Assembly (NCBI RefSeq): GCF_050948175.1 | Contig: NC_135198.1 | Coordinates: 3,547,001 to 3,611,000 of the forward strand | Direction: 5' to 3' | Length of the DNA stretch: 64,000 bases | DNA from: Xylocopa sonorina | Lineage: Eukaryota > Arthropoda > Insecta > Hymenoptera > Apidae | Program-made: the position numbers and the translations under genes | Shown: positions 25,483 through 38,695 of the stretch, one piece after another | How the letters are laid out: every line of letters starts with the position of its first letter | Numbering within the stretch: the first letter of the stretch is position 1 | Notes under the pieces: generated by a model | The model's input: only the letters and a program-made list of their open reading frames with translations | What the model was told of the DNA's origin: nothing | Database searches by the model: none

Positions 25483-25561
25483 CTGCTCACAACTGGTCGC
25501 ATGTCGGTTCCCGTATTCCGGAAGCTGTTCGTGTTTTACAATTCCACGCCTCAGACTCCAC
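25483..25561 (-). CDS. 79-nt candidate coding exon
   Basis: On the minus strand one of the longest pyrimidine tracts in the window (about 40 nt, TTTTTCTCTTTTCC-type) leads to GGCTCCAG, then 79 nt to GAGCAG|GTAGAT. In the frame that takes one base from the previous exon, 26 codons are open right to the donor (WSLRRGIVKHEQLPEYGNRH and on). The other frames stop. Partner exons are not identified. The donor is only fair. Confidence 0.3.
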
Positions 25562-27778
25562 CTGGAGCCGAAAAGTATCGTGAAGAGAGAAAAAAAAAGG
25601 AAAAGAGAAAAAGGAAAGCACGTAGATACACGATCTTAGTGTGTCAGTGTGCCTATATGCTAATCGCTCGAAGAACGGTTTTAACCTCGACATATCAACG
25701 CCGCCGGCGCCATGTTCCTCGAAGAATGCCTGGGGAAGCTGCGCTTTTAACACATTTAGCGCGTCAATAAACGGGCAAATCGTCCCTCTCGCGTAGATCG
25801 ACGTACAAATTGCAGGGAGAAGGTTGCACACACGTTGCATAAATTATCGTAACACCTGATAGATACATAGACTACGAATCAAAACTTAGCCTGGTGTACC
25901 TTATGTACATTTGAATAAAAGATGCTTCATACATTTGCGATCGTTCTACTTTACGTTTGTCGTTAACAAAAAAAAAGAAGAAAACTATCCACGTCGATTA
26001 GCATATTTATCGATCAACGTCGAATAAATCGCTATCGTTGATCGATGAATTTATTAATATCAAATCAGTCGACATGGAAAATTAGAATTACGAATGGAGC
26101 AAGTCATCGCGAATGGTGAAACTGCGAGGATGGTACCATTACACTGTGGTGGATTAATTATTCCCGTTGGATGTTTGACGATTAGCGCTCGTTGTCGGTT
26201 TGGTAGCCCTCAGTGTTAGCGGCACCTATTTTCGGTCGAAAGAACGGAACGGCCACGTCGATTTTCGTTGTATTAGCATTCGGTAACGGTACCCGTATCT
26301 GGCAAACAGTAGAAAGTAGTTAGATATTTCGTATGTTCGCAACAGTTTAGCCTTTTTACGCGCACGCAACCTCGTGCAATTTAGGAACGATCGAGAAAGT
26401 TACAGAGCCAGTTTATCACTCGATGTCCCAAGTATTGTTGGCTGGAAATTATGAAACTTCCGTTCAACGAGCAATCAAGTGTAATCTGAAATGCGAAATT
26501 ACTTTTTCTGTTCCTCTTTATTCGTCTCGTTTTACGAGATGAACAATTTCAACGCCGAGTTACACGTAAAAACCAGGTGATAATGGATGTATGCACATTT
26601 AAAAGCACCTAAGCTTATCGTTAATGTCCTCGCTTACCCCTATCAAAGAATTTCATAGCCATTGCGACAAGAAACGATATCGTCTTTCAGTCGTACGGAT
26701 GAGAAACCAAGATAAAATAATTAATGTCACGTGTATCGGTCGTAAACACACGTGAATTGTGTGTACGGATAAAGTGATCTAGAAATTTAACTATTGCATC
26801 ACACGCGACGGATTAAAGGGCGCGCTTCATCCCTTGTACGAACTGGAAGTCACGACATCCAACGACTTCGTACGAAAGAAATAATTATAATTTACATGTT
26901 AACTTACATGCAAGGAAACTATGCCCGTTATTGCAAGTGGCTCGTTCAAGATTGGAATTTTGCACGTAAAAAGAGAATGAAAAGAGGCAGATGAACACGA
27001 AATTTAGCTCGCCATGGTCGTTACTGGAACGATAATAATAAAAGAAAGCAAGGAACGCGAAGATTGAACCGTTTCAGTTTACGTCTCGGTACAACACTAA
27101 CCCTGGACTGATATAGCCGCTCAGGAATCGACCTTTCTCAACGCGAACCTCGAGAATCTCGAAGAAGAATGGAAATCAAAGAAAAGGAGGCGAGTGATAG
27201 ATCGAAGATTTCTCTGGGTTAGACCATGATCGTTTATCATAGTCATTGCGCGACGTAGGAAAAAAATAGCTCTGCCGTTTAGACGATTGCTGGTCGAAGG
27301 AGAAGAATGCACTTTCTACAGGATTATAGATGCGTCCTTTCGAAATGTTCCAATTCGAACGCTTTACCCATCTAAATTCCCTCTTGGGATACTCGTGGAT
27401 CAACGTAGACTAAAAACCATTTTATTCTCTTACGAACTACATTAAATTTATCGTATTTCGAATTACAGTTTCACCATTTTTAGATTCTCAGGATTGTACT
27501 GTGCGAAGAATCGACGAAAGTTTTCCAGGAAAAATCAAAGGTGCACAAACGAATGGCGACGAGGTTAAAAATAAACGGTGATGAAAAGGTGAAATGGCGT
27601 AGGGAGAGTGAGAGTGACTCGGTCCGTTCGATCGATATTAATCTTCCTCCGCATTAGGAGTGCCGGAACTAATGGCATTGGTATGCAAGGCGGTGGCCAA
27701 CAAAAGTGAAAAACGAGAGTAAGGGTAATCCTACGCGCGGTTGACGCACGCGTCGTCGGTAAGAATTTTGAAATTGCA
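25562..27778. other. Non-coding, 2.2 kb
   Basis: AT-rich, no supported exon. Confidence 0.35.
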
Positions 27779-27896
27779 TCAGTGTGAGAAAGCAGCTAGC
27801 CGGAGGTCCGGCAGTGACTCATTGTCACGCGATTCGTTAGCTCCTCGGTCGGTGAGAGGCTGGTTGGAACAGAAAATTCACGTGTAGGTGGTGAAA
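27779..27896 (+). other. Possible promoter and 5'UTR exon
   Basis: Initiator-like TCAGTGTG at 27779-27786, then a GC-richer leader-like stretch to GTGAAA|GTGAGT at 27897. Other donor-like sites (GGTAAGAA at about 27758, GGTGAGAG at about 27851) lie nearby. There is no long ATG frame. Motifs only. Confidence 0.2.
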
Positions 27897-30591
27897 GTGA
27901 GTGGATCGATAACTTTTAAACGAGACCGTATGCAGACGCCATCGAAGCAGGGATAAGGCACACGTCTCGTACTTTGATGCTACTTAACGTGAAAGTGTAA
28001 TTACTCTAACGATCTCGACGATGTTAACAATATCTACAATCTTAAGAATCCTCGCACCGTTCCATCTTATCTGGAATGTACTTAAAATTTTAAAAAATGG
28101 AACTAACAAAGACGCAATCCTGTATTCCACTATTTAATTAAGAAATAATATCTCCAACTATAACACTATATTAATATTAATGTCACAACGAAGCTGTTCA
28201 CTGAAAAATGAAGAAGAAAATAAGGAGGACGCGGTGAAGCCCGAACGAAATTAGAGGCGTGCTAGCATAACGTTCGTCACGTGGTTTCCTTTCACGAGCC
28301 CTGGCGTCCGTTCCATCCTTTAATCTGACGGGCGCAAGGCTACGCCCCTGAACTCACTTTCACCGGCTGCATCCTGTGCATCCGGAATCGCCGAGATTCT
28401 GCCTGTAAATAGAATAACGGGGATAATACGTGACCACGTCCGGCGGACTCGTCCTTCATACTAAACGGCTCTAATGGCGCTCGGTTTCCAAGGAGCGCGT
28501 TAGAAAACGTGGTAAAATAAATAAAGGCACCCCGCCACGGTGGCCGCGAAAAAAAAAAATGGCTGGAATTCAACTTCTCCGACCTCGAAACGACGATTCG
28601 ACCCGGTTTCCTGCAAACGAGAAACCTTTCCCGACTTAAAAATCGTCTCCTGCGATAATCCACCTTGGATGAATATTATAATTCCATTATGACAAATGTT
28701 GATTACGGTTGTGAGTATGAGTACGAGAAATGGTGGGTATATTTTAGTGCCACGTTATATGAGAACGTGATGTATAATTATCTGTACAATTGTAGAGATA
28801 GAAGCGTACTGTGTTGAAAGTATGTATTAATTGTATATGAGAAGGTCGTGTATCACATGTTGGTCTTCATAATTATATGCATAGACGGAGAATGTAAAGA
28901 AAAAAGGAATAATGGAAAGGTTTAATTTTACATTTCAATGATTGACGTTAGCGAACTGTAATTATATTTTCTACTAAAATATATAATTATTCGAAAATGT
29001 TTATTTTAATATTGTCAACTCGATACCAATTATTTCAAGCGATATTTCAATATCACTGAGCACATTAAATAGCTACTTTGCAAGCTGAATTTATTGCGCT
29101 ATTGCTGCAGAAATGCCCATTGTTCTCGGACAATGTAATTTTTAATAACGCGTTACTCAAGATAAATGGCGTGCGTTGTCGCGTGGCTTTGAACCTTAAA
29201 ACATTACCTACGGTAACCCTTTTTAATTCGTCCAGTTGAAAAGTATTAAATTCGCTAAAAATCGTTTAGACACGAGCCTGCAGAAGAGAAACGTCGAGAG
29301 TTCATGTATTCCACGAACACGGTCTACTGTCCTTTTCGAGCTGAACTCACGATTCTCTAGCACTGTTTTCGAACAATGAACGCATTAGTTCTATCGACGT
29401 GTCGAATTATGGACGACAATGTTCGTCGACCATTGGGAGCACGCGTTATCCCGCTTCTTCCTCCGGCATCCGCTTTTAAATAACGGATATAAGAATGCCA
29501 CGGTCGCCGGGTTTTGCGTTAACGTTTAATTATTTATTCGCTGGACGCTCTTAAGGAGGTAGACCGGACACTGTTCGTAATTATTCACGCCCGTTCGGAA
29601 CGTTTCTCCGTTGGTTCGAGACTTTCTTAACTGTTTCGCGTACTCCATGCTTTTTCCCTCTTTACATCTCTCTCTCCCTCAAATTGCTGGTTTCCCTTGC
29701 ATTGTTAATAATACGTATTTGCTACATCGAATCTGAGAGAAATAAATAATAACGCAATGAAGAACCTGTGTCGATGGTAGTTCTTGGCTATTATATCATT
29801 GGTTATTCCCTTCCTTCTATTACACCATTATTATTATTATAGCTAAACATATAGAAATTTAAACATTACTTATATTCTATCAGAATATCAAAAAACATCA
29901 TATGTTCGCTCGAGCAACTTGAGTATATTATATTAATACGAAAATTATGCGAGGTATGTAAATTGGAAAGTGAAGAAATATCTTCTATACAGTAGTTTAC
30001 TTTCAATTTACTAATTTATGTAAGAAAGTAGGTTTTGTACTGTTGATTTCTACTCGCGTAACATAAAGCTAGAACAAAGTTTACCATTTTAATATCGTTC
30101 CTCGAGTTACACCGCGAAGGTCCAGGTTACAACTGGAGGACCCAAACAGAAGAAGAACTTTTCAAAAATGCGTTCTTACTCCCAGTACAGATGGCTACGG
30201 TCAACGTCCACCCAACGCTCGGTTCCTCGGGGTGCAACCTGGTCCCGCGCACGTGGGACACCCACGTCCGATAGCTCGAGGACCATCGAGATGATATCTC
30301 AATTATCGCGTCGTTCTGCATTTAAAAGAATTCGCCGTTTCCCGTGGCGTTCAAGTGCAGCCGTGATTTCACCGACGACCGACTAAACGATAAGTGGTCC
30401 CAGTTGGCCAACAATAGACGCGAGCGGCGCGCTTTTCTCCCCGTGGAATTCGCGTTGTGTTGCGTCGCTCGCGTGGAATCGTATCGGCGGCTGGCTTTCG
30501 CGAGAGGCCGCATCCGGAATCGATCGAGACGGGCCACACGGAGATACGCGTAAACAGGATACGATCACTGACTCACGTGGCGTAAACTCAC
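27897..30591. other. Non-coding, 2.7 kb
   Basis: Mostly AT-rich; a GC-richer island lies at 28.3-28.65 kb and another starts at 30.15 kb. Nothing supported as a gene. Confidence 0.35.
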
Positions 30592-30706
30592 CGGTCATTA
30601 GACTCGTTTGTAGACTGACGCGACAGCTCGACCGTCTAGCGATAGATGCGTCTTTACGCGAATATTTATGCACGATTTGATGCGGCCCGTCTGCCGACGA
30701 GGGCAT
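30592..30706 (-). CDS. Possible first coding exon
   Basis: A minus-strand ATG at 30706 opens 38 codons plus one base that run into ACCG|GTGAGT, a strong donor. The peptide starts MPSSADGPHQIVHKYSRKD and is basic and polar with no signal peptide. It lies in a GC-rich island (30.15-30.7 kb) that may be a promoter region. No downstream partner found. Confidence 0.22.
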
Positions 30707-30786
30707 TTAACACGCGAGCTCTCGCTATTAACCTCTTCAGGAACGCTGAATGTACGCGTGCATTCACAATTCCTTCTAAAAAGTGA

Positions 30787-31182
30787 TTAACACATTGCGA
30801 GTTTTCTGAAAATTTACCTCATGTGCCCGGCTATTGTTTTGAAAGCGGATGTGGAGGTAAAACAATATAAATAAACTTTAATTAATTTTATTTATTATTT
30901 AACTCATAATATTTCTTTTTCGTATGATAAAAAGTATAACAATCACCTACGTGTAATGGTACACCACAAGTTTTGCAAATATATCGGGTCTTGGCCGGTC
31001 TTATAAGCGAGACACAACTCGAAATATGCAGACCAAATAATTACACTACAAGATTTCCAACAGTGCGCCGTGAAAACAATAAAGATGCGGAAAAAAGCTT
31101 ATTACGAGTTTACTCGTGGGTGGTCACCAACGCTTGGCCACGAAAACACGAGTTAACTCGTGGCCGGTCAGCAATGTGTTAA
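30787..31182. mobile_element. piggyBac-like non-autonomous element/remnant
   Basis: TTAA at 30787-30790 is followed by CACATTGC, and 388 bp later GCAATGTG is followed by TTAA at 31179-31182. These are inverted termini flanked by the exact TTAA target duplication used by the piggyBac superfamily. Inside the right end, two subterminal repeats of the form CGAGTTNACTCGTGG plus GGTCA lie at about 31105-31170; the second contains the 16-bp palindrome CACGAGTTAACTCGTG. There is no transposase frame, so this is a MITE-sized derivative. The 8-bp termini are short, so family placement rests mainly on TTAA. Confidence 0.55.
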
Positions 31183-32172
31183 TAGTAGAAGTCTTTCTTT
31201 TTACAAAATTTTAGTCTTCCTGAAAATGTTAAATTAAGTGAGAGATTAATAGCTGGTCCTTCAGCCATTTTCGATGCGTTCTATTCACGTTTATTCGAGA
31301 ATGCTATTTTTTATTCACGATTATCGGTCTATGACTTTTCAGATCATCGCATATAGGAATAATTGTGAAGTAAAAATTAGTACTTGAGTGGGACAGATGG
31401 AGCGTAAGGTGTTCGAATTGAATTTTCCGTTGGATTTCAGCTCGATTAAACGGAGACCGCCTTTAAAATGGTTACCAGCCTCCTCTTTTCTCGGTGATGC
31501 CCCTTAAGAATGCCGGGAATCCATTCACCGGTGGCTAATTGCAAGAACGTTACGATGGAACGGTAGCCCAGCGATGGTAGTGACTTGCTAAAATTTAATC
31601 TACTGCGGCCGCTGGGAAAGACGCTCTGATTCCTCGGGAGTAATCAGAACATGGCGATCGACGGGCTCTCGTGCTGAACAAGATACGAAAATGAATGTCG
31701 ATACGTAACGTAGCAGCAAAAATCCGTGGGAAATAAAGAATCGAACGGGTGTTACGAAAGGGTGTGTCGTTCAGCGTATAAAGAAAATAATAATAAAACG
31801 AGGAGGTAAATAATTTGGAAAAAATATCGTAACGAGCGTTTAACGAGAGGAGAAAGTCGAGGCAGAGTGGTATCCCCTATCTTTAAAAGGAATAATAAAC
31901 GAAAGTAGACCTCGTGGTAAGATCGCGATCTCCGTTATTGTATCCTGTATCGTAAATAAAAATATTCTCAGATTGTCCAGAGTTTAACGGTATTCTTTTG
32001 CTTTCGATGGACACATAATTATTGAATATAATTTTCATGCCGAATCCGAGTGGTGCTCGCACGAAACGTGCGCGTGGCCTGGATCCTCGCCGCCTCGCGA
32101 ACAGTTCCGCTCGTCAATAATGAACATACGAATTTATTCTGTTCTCAATATGTATAGCCCGCGTTTTCTCAG

Positions 32173-32703
32173 GTGTCAACGTGGCGCGGGATTTCTGAAA
32201 ATGCAAATAACGTGTCCAGTGCACTGGCTCGTGTGCACGGTTTATGGATCGTGGCCCATACTCGGATGCGATGGATACTCGGCCAATGGAACGTCCCAAA
32301 TAATACTTTTAGTTGCACATCCTACACGTACGGAAGAGGTTTCAGAAAATCTCTCGCGGTTGCGCTGCCACTTCGCATCGTAGATGAGAACCAAATTCGA
32401 ATCATTTGGAAAAGTATGATTTTCATGCCCTCTACCTTCGCAATTAGATTTCTCATTACGATTCTTGATTTATCGCGTGTGTCGACCACTTTCTGGAAAT
32501 GCACGAAACGTAAAGAAGAATTTGCCGTAATACTACAACTTATTAACAATCGATTCGACTTCTACCAACGTTTTATGAGAGGAATAAATGTCGACCAGAC
32601 GGTTATTATTCTCGCAGGCGGTGCAATAATGATAAGGCGTGGTATAAAACCATTGTACCCGTTTCAGATCTGTGATATACATTTGAACGGGAAGAGAAGG
32701 TGA
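32173..32703 (+). CDS. Large open exon, unknown protein (possible terminal exon)
   Basis: The acceptor CCGCGTTTTCTCAG at 32159-32172 is followed at once by 176 open codons to TGA at 32701. It could also end at GAGAAG|GTGAAA (exon end 32699), leaving two bases. In sequence this AT-rich, 176 stop-free codons is very unlikely by chance. The segment contains aromatic and basic residues, a hydrophobic stretch around codons 92-108 and another near 147-156 (VIILAGGAIMI). No family recognised; there is no ATG near the start, so upstream exons are needed. A shorter frame (32120-32383) overlaps. Confidence 0.38.
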   Translation: MSTWRGISENANNVSSALARVHGLWIVAHTRMRWILGQWNVPNNTFSCTSYTYGRGFRKSLAVALPLRIVDENQIRIIWKSMIFMPSTFAIRFLITILDLSRVSTTFWKCTKRKEEFAVILQLINNRFDFYQRFMRGINVDQTVIILAGGAIMIRRGIKPLYPFQICDIHLNGKRR

Positions 32704-35700
32704 AAGTGTCATTTTTGTAGATATTCAAGATTCCTGGTTAGCACGCAAAGACCTCCAAGTGCAGAGTTGTAACGTGACCACGATATTAAAACCAGTTACA
32801 ACTTCTGGATTCGTTTAAAAAATATTTTATCCATTTTTCGTAAATAATTTTTAAAGTACATCGGTTACTTTCTTACTATTTAGTATTCAAATTATAATAA
32901 TTTCTTAACCAATGGTTTTTCGAACTAAATAATTAATACTTTTGCGAAATAGCCACTATGTAAAGTACATAAGTCTATTACAATTCCTTCAGTATCACTG
33001 AAAATCCCTCGCAAACCCTTTTTGTTACATTTGTCTGTATTACGAATATTAAAAAAAAGAAGGAACGCGTCCAACCTGGAAGGACAAACAATAGCGCGCT
33101 TAGGAAAACGAGCGCGCCAACGCACGAAGATGATGGAGAAGAGGCAGAAGGTGGCCACACGTATACAGCAGAGATCGAACGGAAAGAGCCTTAGCCGTGG
33201 CAATGGTGAACACGCGAACGACGCCACGAGGAGAAAGTTTCCAAGTGAAGTAGGCCACGACTTTGACCGCTCGCAAGGTCCATACTCCCAAAGCACACTG
33301 CTTCGTGCGCCGCCTCTGTACACGCCGATTTGACTCTGTTTCGATTGATACAGCCTGTCTCCGGGGATGGCACATAAAACGGCGATTGTCGCTAGTAATT
33401 GGCATCGATCAAGCGGCGTCGTTTCTTAACTCTCCGTTTGCACAACTCTGACATATTTAAAATGCCATTTTTAGACGGAAGAGGAACCTCGAGCATCGTG
33501 TTCGCGATTTACATCCGACTTTCCTCAAAACTAATGCGATGCTGGGTTCAAACGCAATGTTTAACCGTACGAAAGGTATTTTCATACCTTTTCCTGGGAA
33601 AAACACACGGTTTTCTCCAGGGAAAGCTATGAGACATTTTTTAGACAGCAATTACACGCCTCACTATAAAGTATTAAAAATCCATATGGCTATAAAATGT
33701 ATATATTTATGTATATTTTCTATTTTTAAAACGTTTTTTTTATCACATTTTAGGCCTCATTTTCGAAACGAAACTCTCAAGCGTTTATAGCCACTGTAAA
33801 GTGGTAATTAAATGATAAGACATTTAATTGGCATACATTTGAATCTGATTAATGAATATTCTTCACTGAAATAAATATTCAAAGTGGTATACAAATCTCG
33901 AAACAGCTGTACGAAAAATCTAGGTGACCATACAGATGGCGAATAATCCTTTCTGCGGAAAGATCGATCACGACTAGCTCGATCGGGACAAGCACTTCGA
34001 TGACTCGCTGTTACCAATCGAAGTCAATGGAATTTCACCGTGAATATAAATATTCTGCAAGTAAACATTGCAACCACGCTGGTTTTATCTGGACCAGGAG
34101 AACGAGCATAGCGATCGCGTTGAAATATTTGAAAGCTTCGTTCTCTCTTGAACGGTACATTCCTCTGTGACGTCAAGTATCGGCGCGAGTTATCGAAATA
34201 CCAATCAATTTCACCGCCGTTGGTTTTAGTCTCTTCGTATTCCCAGTTAATTAAAAAGAACACCTTCCGCGATCAAATGCGAGCAATTCGAGATAGAAAC
34301 GCTTAGAACGTTTGTCACTGTGATCCAATTGTTTTCATTGCAGAAACGAAAATTAATAAATGGTACCATTACCCTTATATCGAAACCATCAATGTGCACG
34401 TTCACTTTTTTAACGAGGAAATGTAATTAACTTCGTATTATGTACATACATATAAGAAACTCCTACTCGCTTCACCAAGTAAAGCGACCAATAAGAATAC
34501 GTAACAGGGCTGTCTGATTAAAAGTAGCTGAATCTACTGTTCCACGACAGAGAGAAGCGAACTTATCCCAGAAGAGACTCTAAAATATGACAACTATGTG
34601 ACCTGTCGATGATCCTGATATTTCCTGGTATTCGCGCTTCTTTTACTTTTTCTCACGAGCGATGCTCTCTAGAGGACAATTCCATTAACACCGTGCGTTT
34701 ATGCATAACTTACAACCTCCCAGTAGCGCAAGAAAAGAAAGAGCTGCGCATGCAGCTGCAAATTATCATCTTGCTGTCACTTGACATTGCCACGGGCAAT
34801 GATGTAAGAATCAACGTTTAAATAGACGGAATAAAATGTTATCACCTGATCGATGCGAGAACGTGACAGGACTATTTTATGAATATTTATAAAAATTGAA
34901 AGATATACTGGCTGATTTTCATATCACGGAATTGACGCCAATTTTCTGTATAATTACTATATAATATGACAAGTAATAATGTCATAATCATCATCGTTAT
35001 CAGCATCGACACAATTTCTTTTACGTGACAGAAAACGAGAAACGAACTAAAAAAGGGCACAGTATCGACAGGAATTTGTAACAAGGTTACGTCACTACAC
35101 TCTCTATGTTCTATGATACAAGGATGCGACCCTATCGTGCCTAGGACGAGTTAAATGTACACAGATAAATCCCCCCGAAGATACCATGAAATACTACTTG
35201 CTGATAGTACTACCCAGCTGCGTGTGACTGGCTTTACTGGGTCAAGGTTGCTTTTCAACCTGGAAATCGCCTCCGCTATCCTCGTCCATTCTATCGCGGA
35301 TCAGACGCATCCAGCTCTTCGCGTTACTGACCTGGATTTGTCATTTTTCCTGGACCCTGTCCTACTATCCCCAAAAATGTCCAAAGATTTTTCGAAACGC
35401 GGAAATTATTTAAAAACTTGGGGAACGTCCTTTGAAAGTGAGATCCTTACGGTCCTAGTAACTCTTCGTCGTTGATATTCGCGTGTCAAGTGCTTCATGG
35501 CTTCTACACGTGCTCGAACCGCGATGTGTCATCGCAAATTGTGTAACGCGACCTGCCGTTTCACTCTTTGGCAACGAACCCCGGAAAACCGTGTCGCTCG
35601 CACGTGTCAAGAAGTGAAACTATTAATAAGCCGCTCATTAACATCTGGCTTTATGTAGAGTACGTCAATCGGCTGAACAATACTCTGGCGCTTTGCTGTG

Positions 35701-36795
35701 GCCATTTCGATTGCTCTATTTAAGTTGACTGCTCTCTTAATCATGAATTTTATGCTCTTATTATACGCCAGCATCGTCTATATATTGTATGTACTACATA
35801 CTTTATGTAATCGCTAATTTATTATTAAATGGTTACGCTCGCGTCACTAAAAAGTGGTGCGCGGGCTTACCCCCTCCACGAACGCTTAATCTATCATTCA
35901 CCCCTGTTCTATTAGTGTCAGCAGCTTTATTTTAAATGCGACTTGTCAACTTGTCAGATTATAGCTATAGTTTTGACAATTTTCGCGTCACGACACTGAA
36001 CAAGACACGTGTTCAGATCCATTCTTATATAAAGAGTATTTAAAAGTCATTCAGTGCTATTTTATGCCAATAAATTTTCCTTGAATGGACAAAAGTATGA
36101 CTGAAATTTAAGTGTGACGTTTTGTTGAGATATATTTTATCACGGTGAAATTAGATTCTTCGTAGAGCCTCCGTCAGTTGCATTCAGTGCACGCTACGAT
36201 ATATGTTTCAGTAGGTGTACGTGAAATTTTTCAAACGTATGTCATCGCGCGTAACATTCTTCGCGTATTATGTCAGAAAACCAGGATTGCAATATGTTGC
36301 ATCTGCAGCAATATTACCCAGGGTTATTGCTCCGCGATATTACTGCATATAGCAATACTGTTGCGCACAGTATGCTAGCCGCTATGACAGAGATTGTTAT
36401 TTGACCCGTTCCAATGTTATTTAATATTTCTCGTCGCCTTTTATTTCCATCACAGAGTGAAAGAATATAAAGGTTAGTATTTTAAATGAATATAGAATGG
36501 AGTATTTAGGTATATCATAAAAACTCCCTTCGAATAGCAAAAGATTTTCAAGCTTCGAACGCAATTTCTACAATCATCTCTTCAAATTCCTATGAGGAAT
36601 TCGTATCGGTATTCTACAGATCGAATACGTCACATTTCAGCTACGAATTCCAACCGTCGAAAATTTTCAAAGATCCCATTGATCAAATACCTCTCACTTC
36701 ACGAAGGAATCTAAATTGAAAAGAAACCAAGCAATAATGCGATCGTAAACCAGATCCATAGCGGAAACCATTTCGACGCGATAAATTTCCCCCTT
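32704..36795. other. Non-coding, 4 kb
   Basis: AT-rich with a GC-rich island at 33.05-33.45 kb open in several frames but with no splice support. No gene called. Confidence 0.35.
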
Positions 36796-37035
36796 TTAAA
36801 AAAGGTAAAAAAAAATTATCGCAAGCCTTTCACCGCGCGATGATGCTTCGTTACCGCCGCTCGGTAAAAAGCCACTGCCAAATTTCCAGCGAGCATCCGA
36901 ATGGGACGACTTTTTGCACGCTAGAAAGTTTTCGAGCCCGTCATCCAGGTGGAACGGAAACGAAGTCTGCCTGCTATAACGCGTCCGGAGGCGTACGCCA
37001 AAAAATATGAGCAGGCCTTGGTGCGTGGCGGTGAG
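36796..37035 (-). CDS. Open exon after a strong acceptor, minus strand
   Basis: On the minus strand the tract CGATTTTTTTCTTTTTTG leads to TTTCAG at 37036, then 79 codons open in phase 0 to TAA. An internal GCG|GTGAAA near 36835 could be a donor. The segment starts LTATHQGLLIFFGVRLRTRY and has a polar, Lys/Ser-rich second half. The ATG frame continues upstream through the tract, so an unspliced 123-codon reading exists too. No recognised domain. Confidence 0.25.
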   Translation of the reverse strand, partial: LTATHQGLLIFFGVRLRTRYSRQTSFPFHLDDGLENFLACKKSSHSDARWKFGSGFLPSGGNEASSRGERLAIIFFYLF

Positions 37036-37187
37036 CTGAAACAAAAAAGAAAAAAATCGATAGAGCAGAATATGAAGCTTCGACGAGGATCGAGGAGGGA
37101 GACTGCTTGTTTTCAAATCGCCCATGCGATTTTGTGCTAGAGACGAATACGCATGAGCTGGAGCCATGGACGATGTCCTGGACCGAT

Positions 37188-37375
37188 CTTGGGTCCATAA
37201 TAGGTTTGCAATGGGTCTGTGACGATTCTGTGATTGGTCTGAGCTGGTTCTAAGTTCGTGATGGGTTTGTGATCGATCTGTGACGGGTCTATGATGGGTC
37301 CGTGTTGGTTCTGGGTCCGCGATGTGTTCGCGATGGATCTGTGAAGGATTTGTAATGGGTTCGTGATGGGCTCAA
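37188..37375. repeat. Degenerate short minisatellite
   Basis: About 190 bp made of diverged units close to GTGATGGGTCTGT, about 12-14 bp long, repeated some 14 times (for example GTGATGGGTTTGTGATCG, GTGACGGGTCTATGATGG). Unit lengths vary, so it is old. Confidence 0.7.
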
Positions 37376-38695
37376 GATAAGATATTCCTCATAAATATTC
37401 CTTATTAACTGTTAATACGACGATCGATCTGGAGTGCGATCGCACGTTAATAGAGAAGAGGACTGACCTGTCGCGAACAGAAGAAGAGGAACACTGGCAT
37501 GAAATCAATGAAGGAGGACGTTGCCTCCCGCTGTTAACATACAACGGGCTCATGAAAGTATTTGGATTTTTAGCAAGTGAAATGTGCAGTGAGTCACGAA
37601 CTATTCGTACAGTATCGAGGATCGCGACGACAAATGTGCGAGGACTTTGTTGCAGTTGGATGTATACTATACACTTTAGACTTGAAAGTAATACGATCAC
37701 GTGGAAATCGTAAAAAAAAGTGTAATACGAAGTTCAAAAGAATTTCGTAGAAATTGAGGAATGAAAAAGTGTTTATATTATTGATTTTTATTTCACTAGA
37801 GTATCATGAATATTAATTCTATCAGAGTAATAACTTTTGTAAGATATGCGAATAAACTTCTGGCACGAAAGCGTCTAGAAAATTATCATAACCTGTTTCG
37901 TAATTGTAAACCGCAATTTTCCATGTTTCTGCTAGGATTTTATTACCTCGAAGCCTGATTCCCGACCAAAAAAGGTGTTAAACACAGCGTTTTATTATCT
38001 TAGTCTAATAATAAGTAAGTTACATACACTATACATATCACAATAAAAAATAATTATTAATCAGATCATCAGCGTGCCATCTCTCCCCTGGTCTTCCACA
38101 AATAATTCTCCATAACGTACAAATCCCATTAGAATTCAATAATCTAGGCCACTGGTACCCAATCTACAGTTCGCCAAAATTATCTACACGAATCTCTTTA
38201 ATCAGCCCAATTAAAAGCTATGTATAATTACAGGCTAATTGTCGAGAAAAAAGATCACGATAGCAGTCACAGTGCGCGTAATACGATCGAATGAATTGCA
38301 TCCAAAATGGCGGGAGGTAACGGCCGGTGGCGAACGATCCAAGGTTACGCGCGATGTGCACGACGGGACGTTCCTAGTCAAATACGATACTTCCGCGTGG
38401 AAAAGATCGAAAACGTTTATTCGATCGTGTCCTCATTTCCGCGAGGAGGTATAGTTGGCAACGCTAGTTAACGCACACGCACCTGCAACGGCGATCGGCT
38501 ATAGTGAGTGATAATCGTAGAGTAGGTCAGCGGAACACCGCCTCTAGCGATCTGCGTTCTTCGCCTTCCCTGCTCTCGCGTGTGCAGGTTTGCCAACGTT
38601 CTCCCTACCTGTCCCTGTACTCGCGTCAGTTTTACCCGTGTACGGACAAAAGTACGCCGACCGAGCACGACAAGAAACGAGTCGTACGCCCGGCG
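37376..38695. other. Non-coding
   Basis: AT-rich to 38.24 kb, then a GC-rich rise with TTGGCAACGCTAG at about 38454 that may be part of a promoter for the candidate at 38696. No gene called. Confidence 0.3.

Noticed and set aside
32925..33405. Overlapping minus-strand frames with hydrophobic stretches in a GC-rich island
   Set aside because: Several mutually overlapping frames, no consensus donor or acceptor at their ends.
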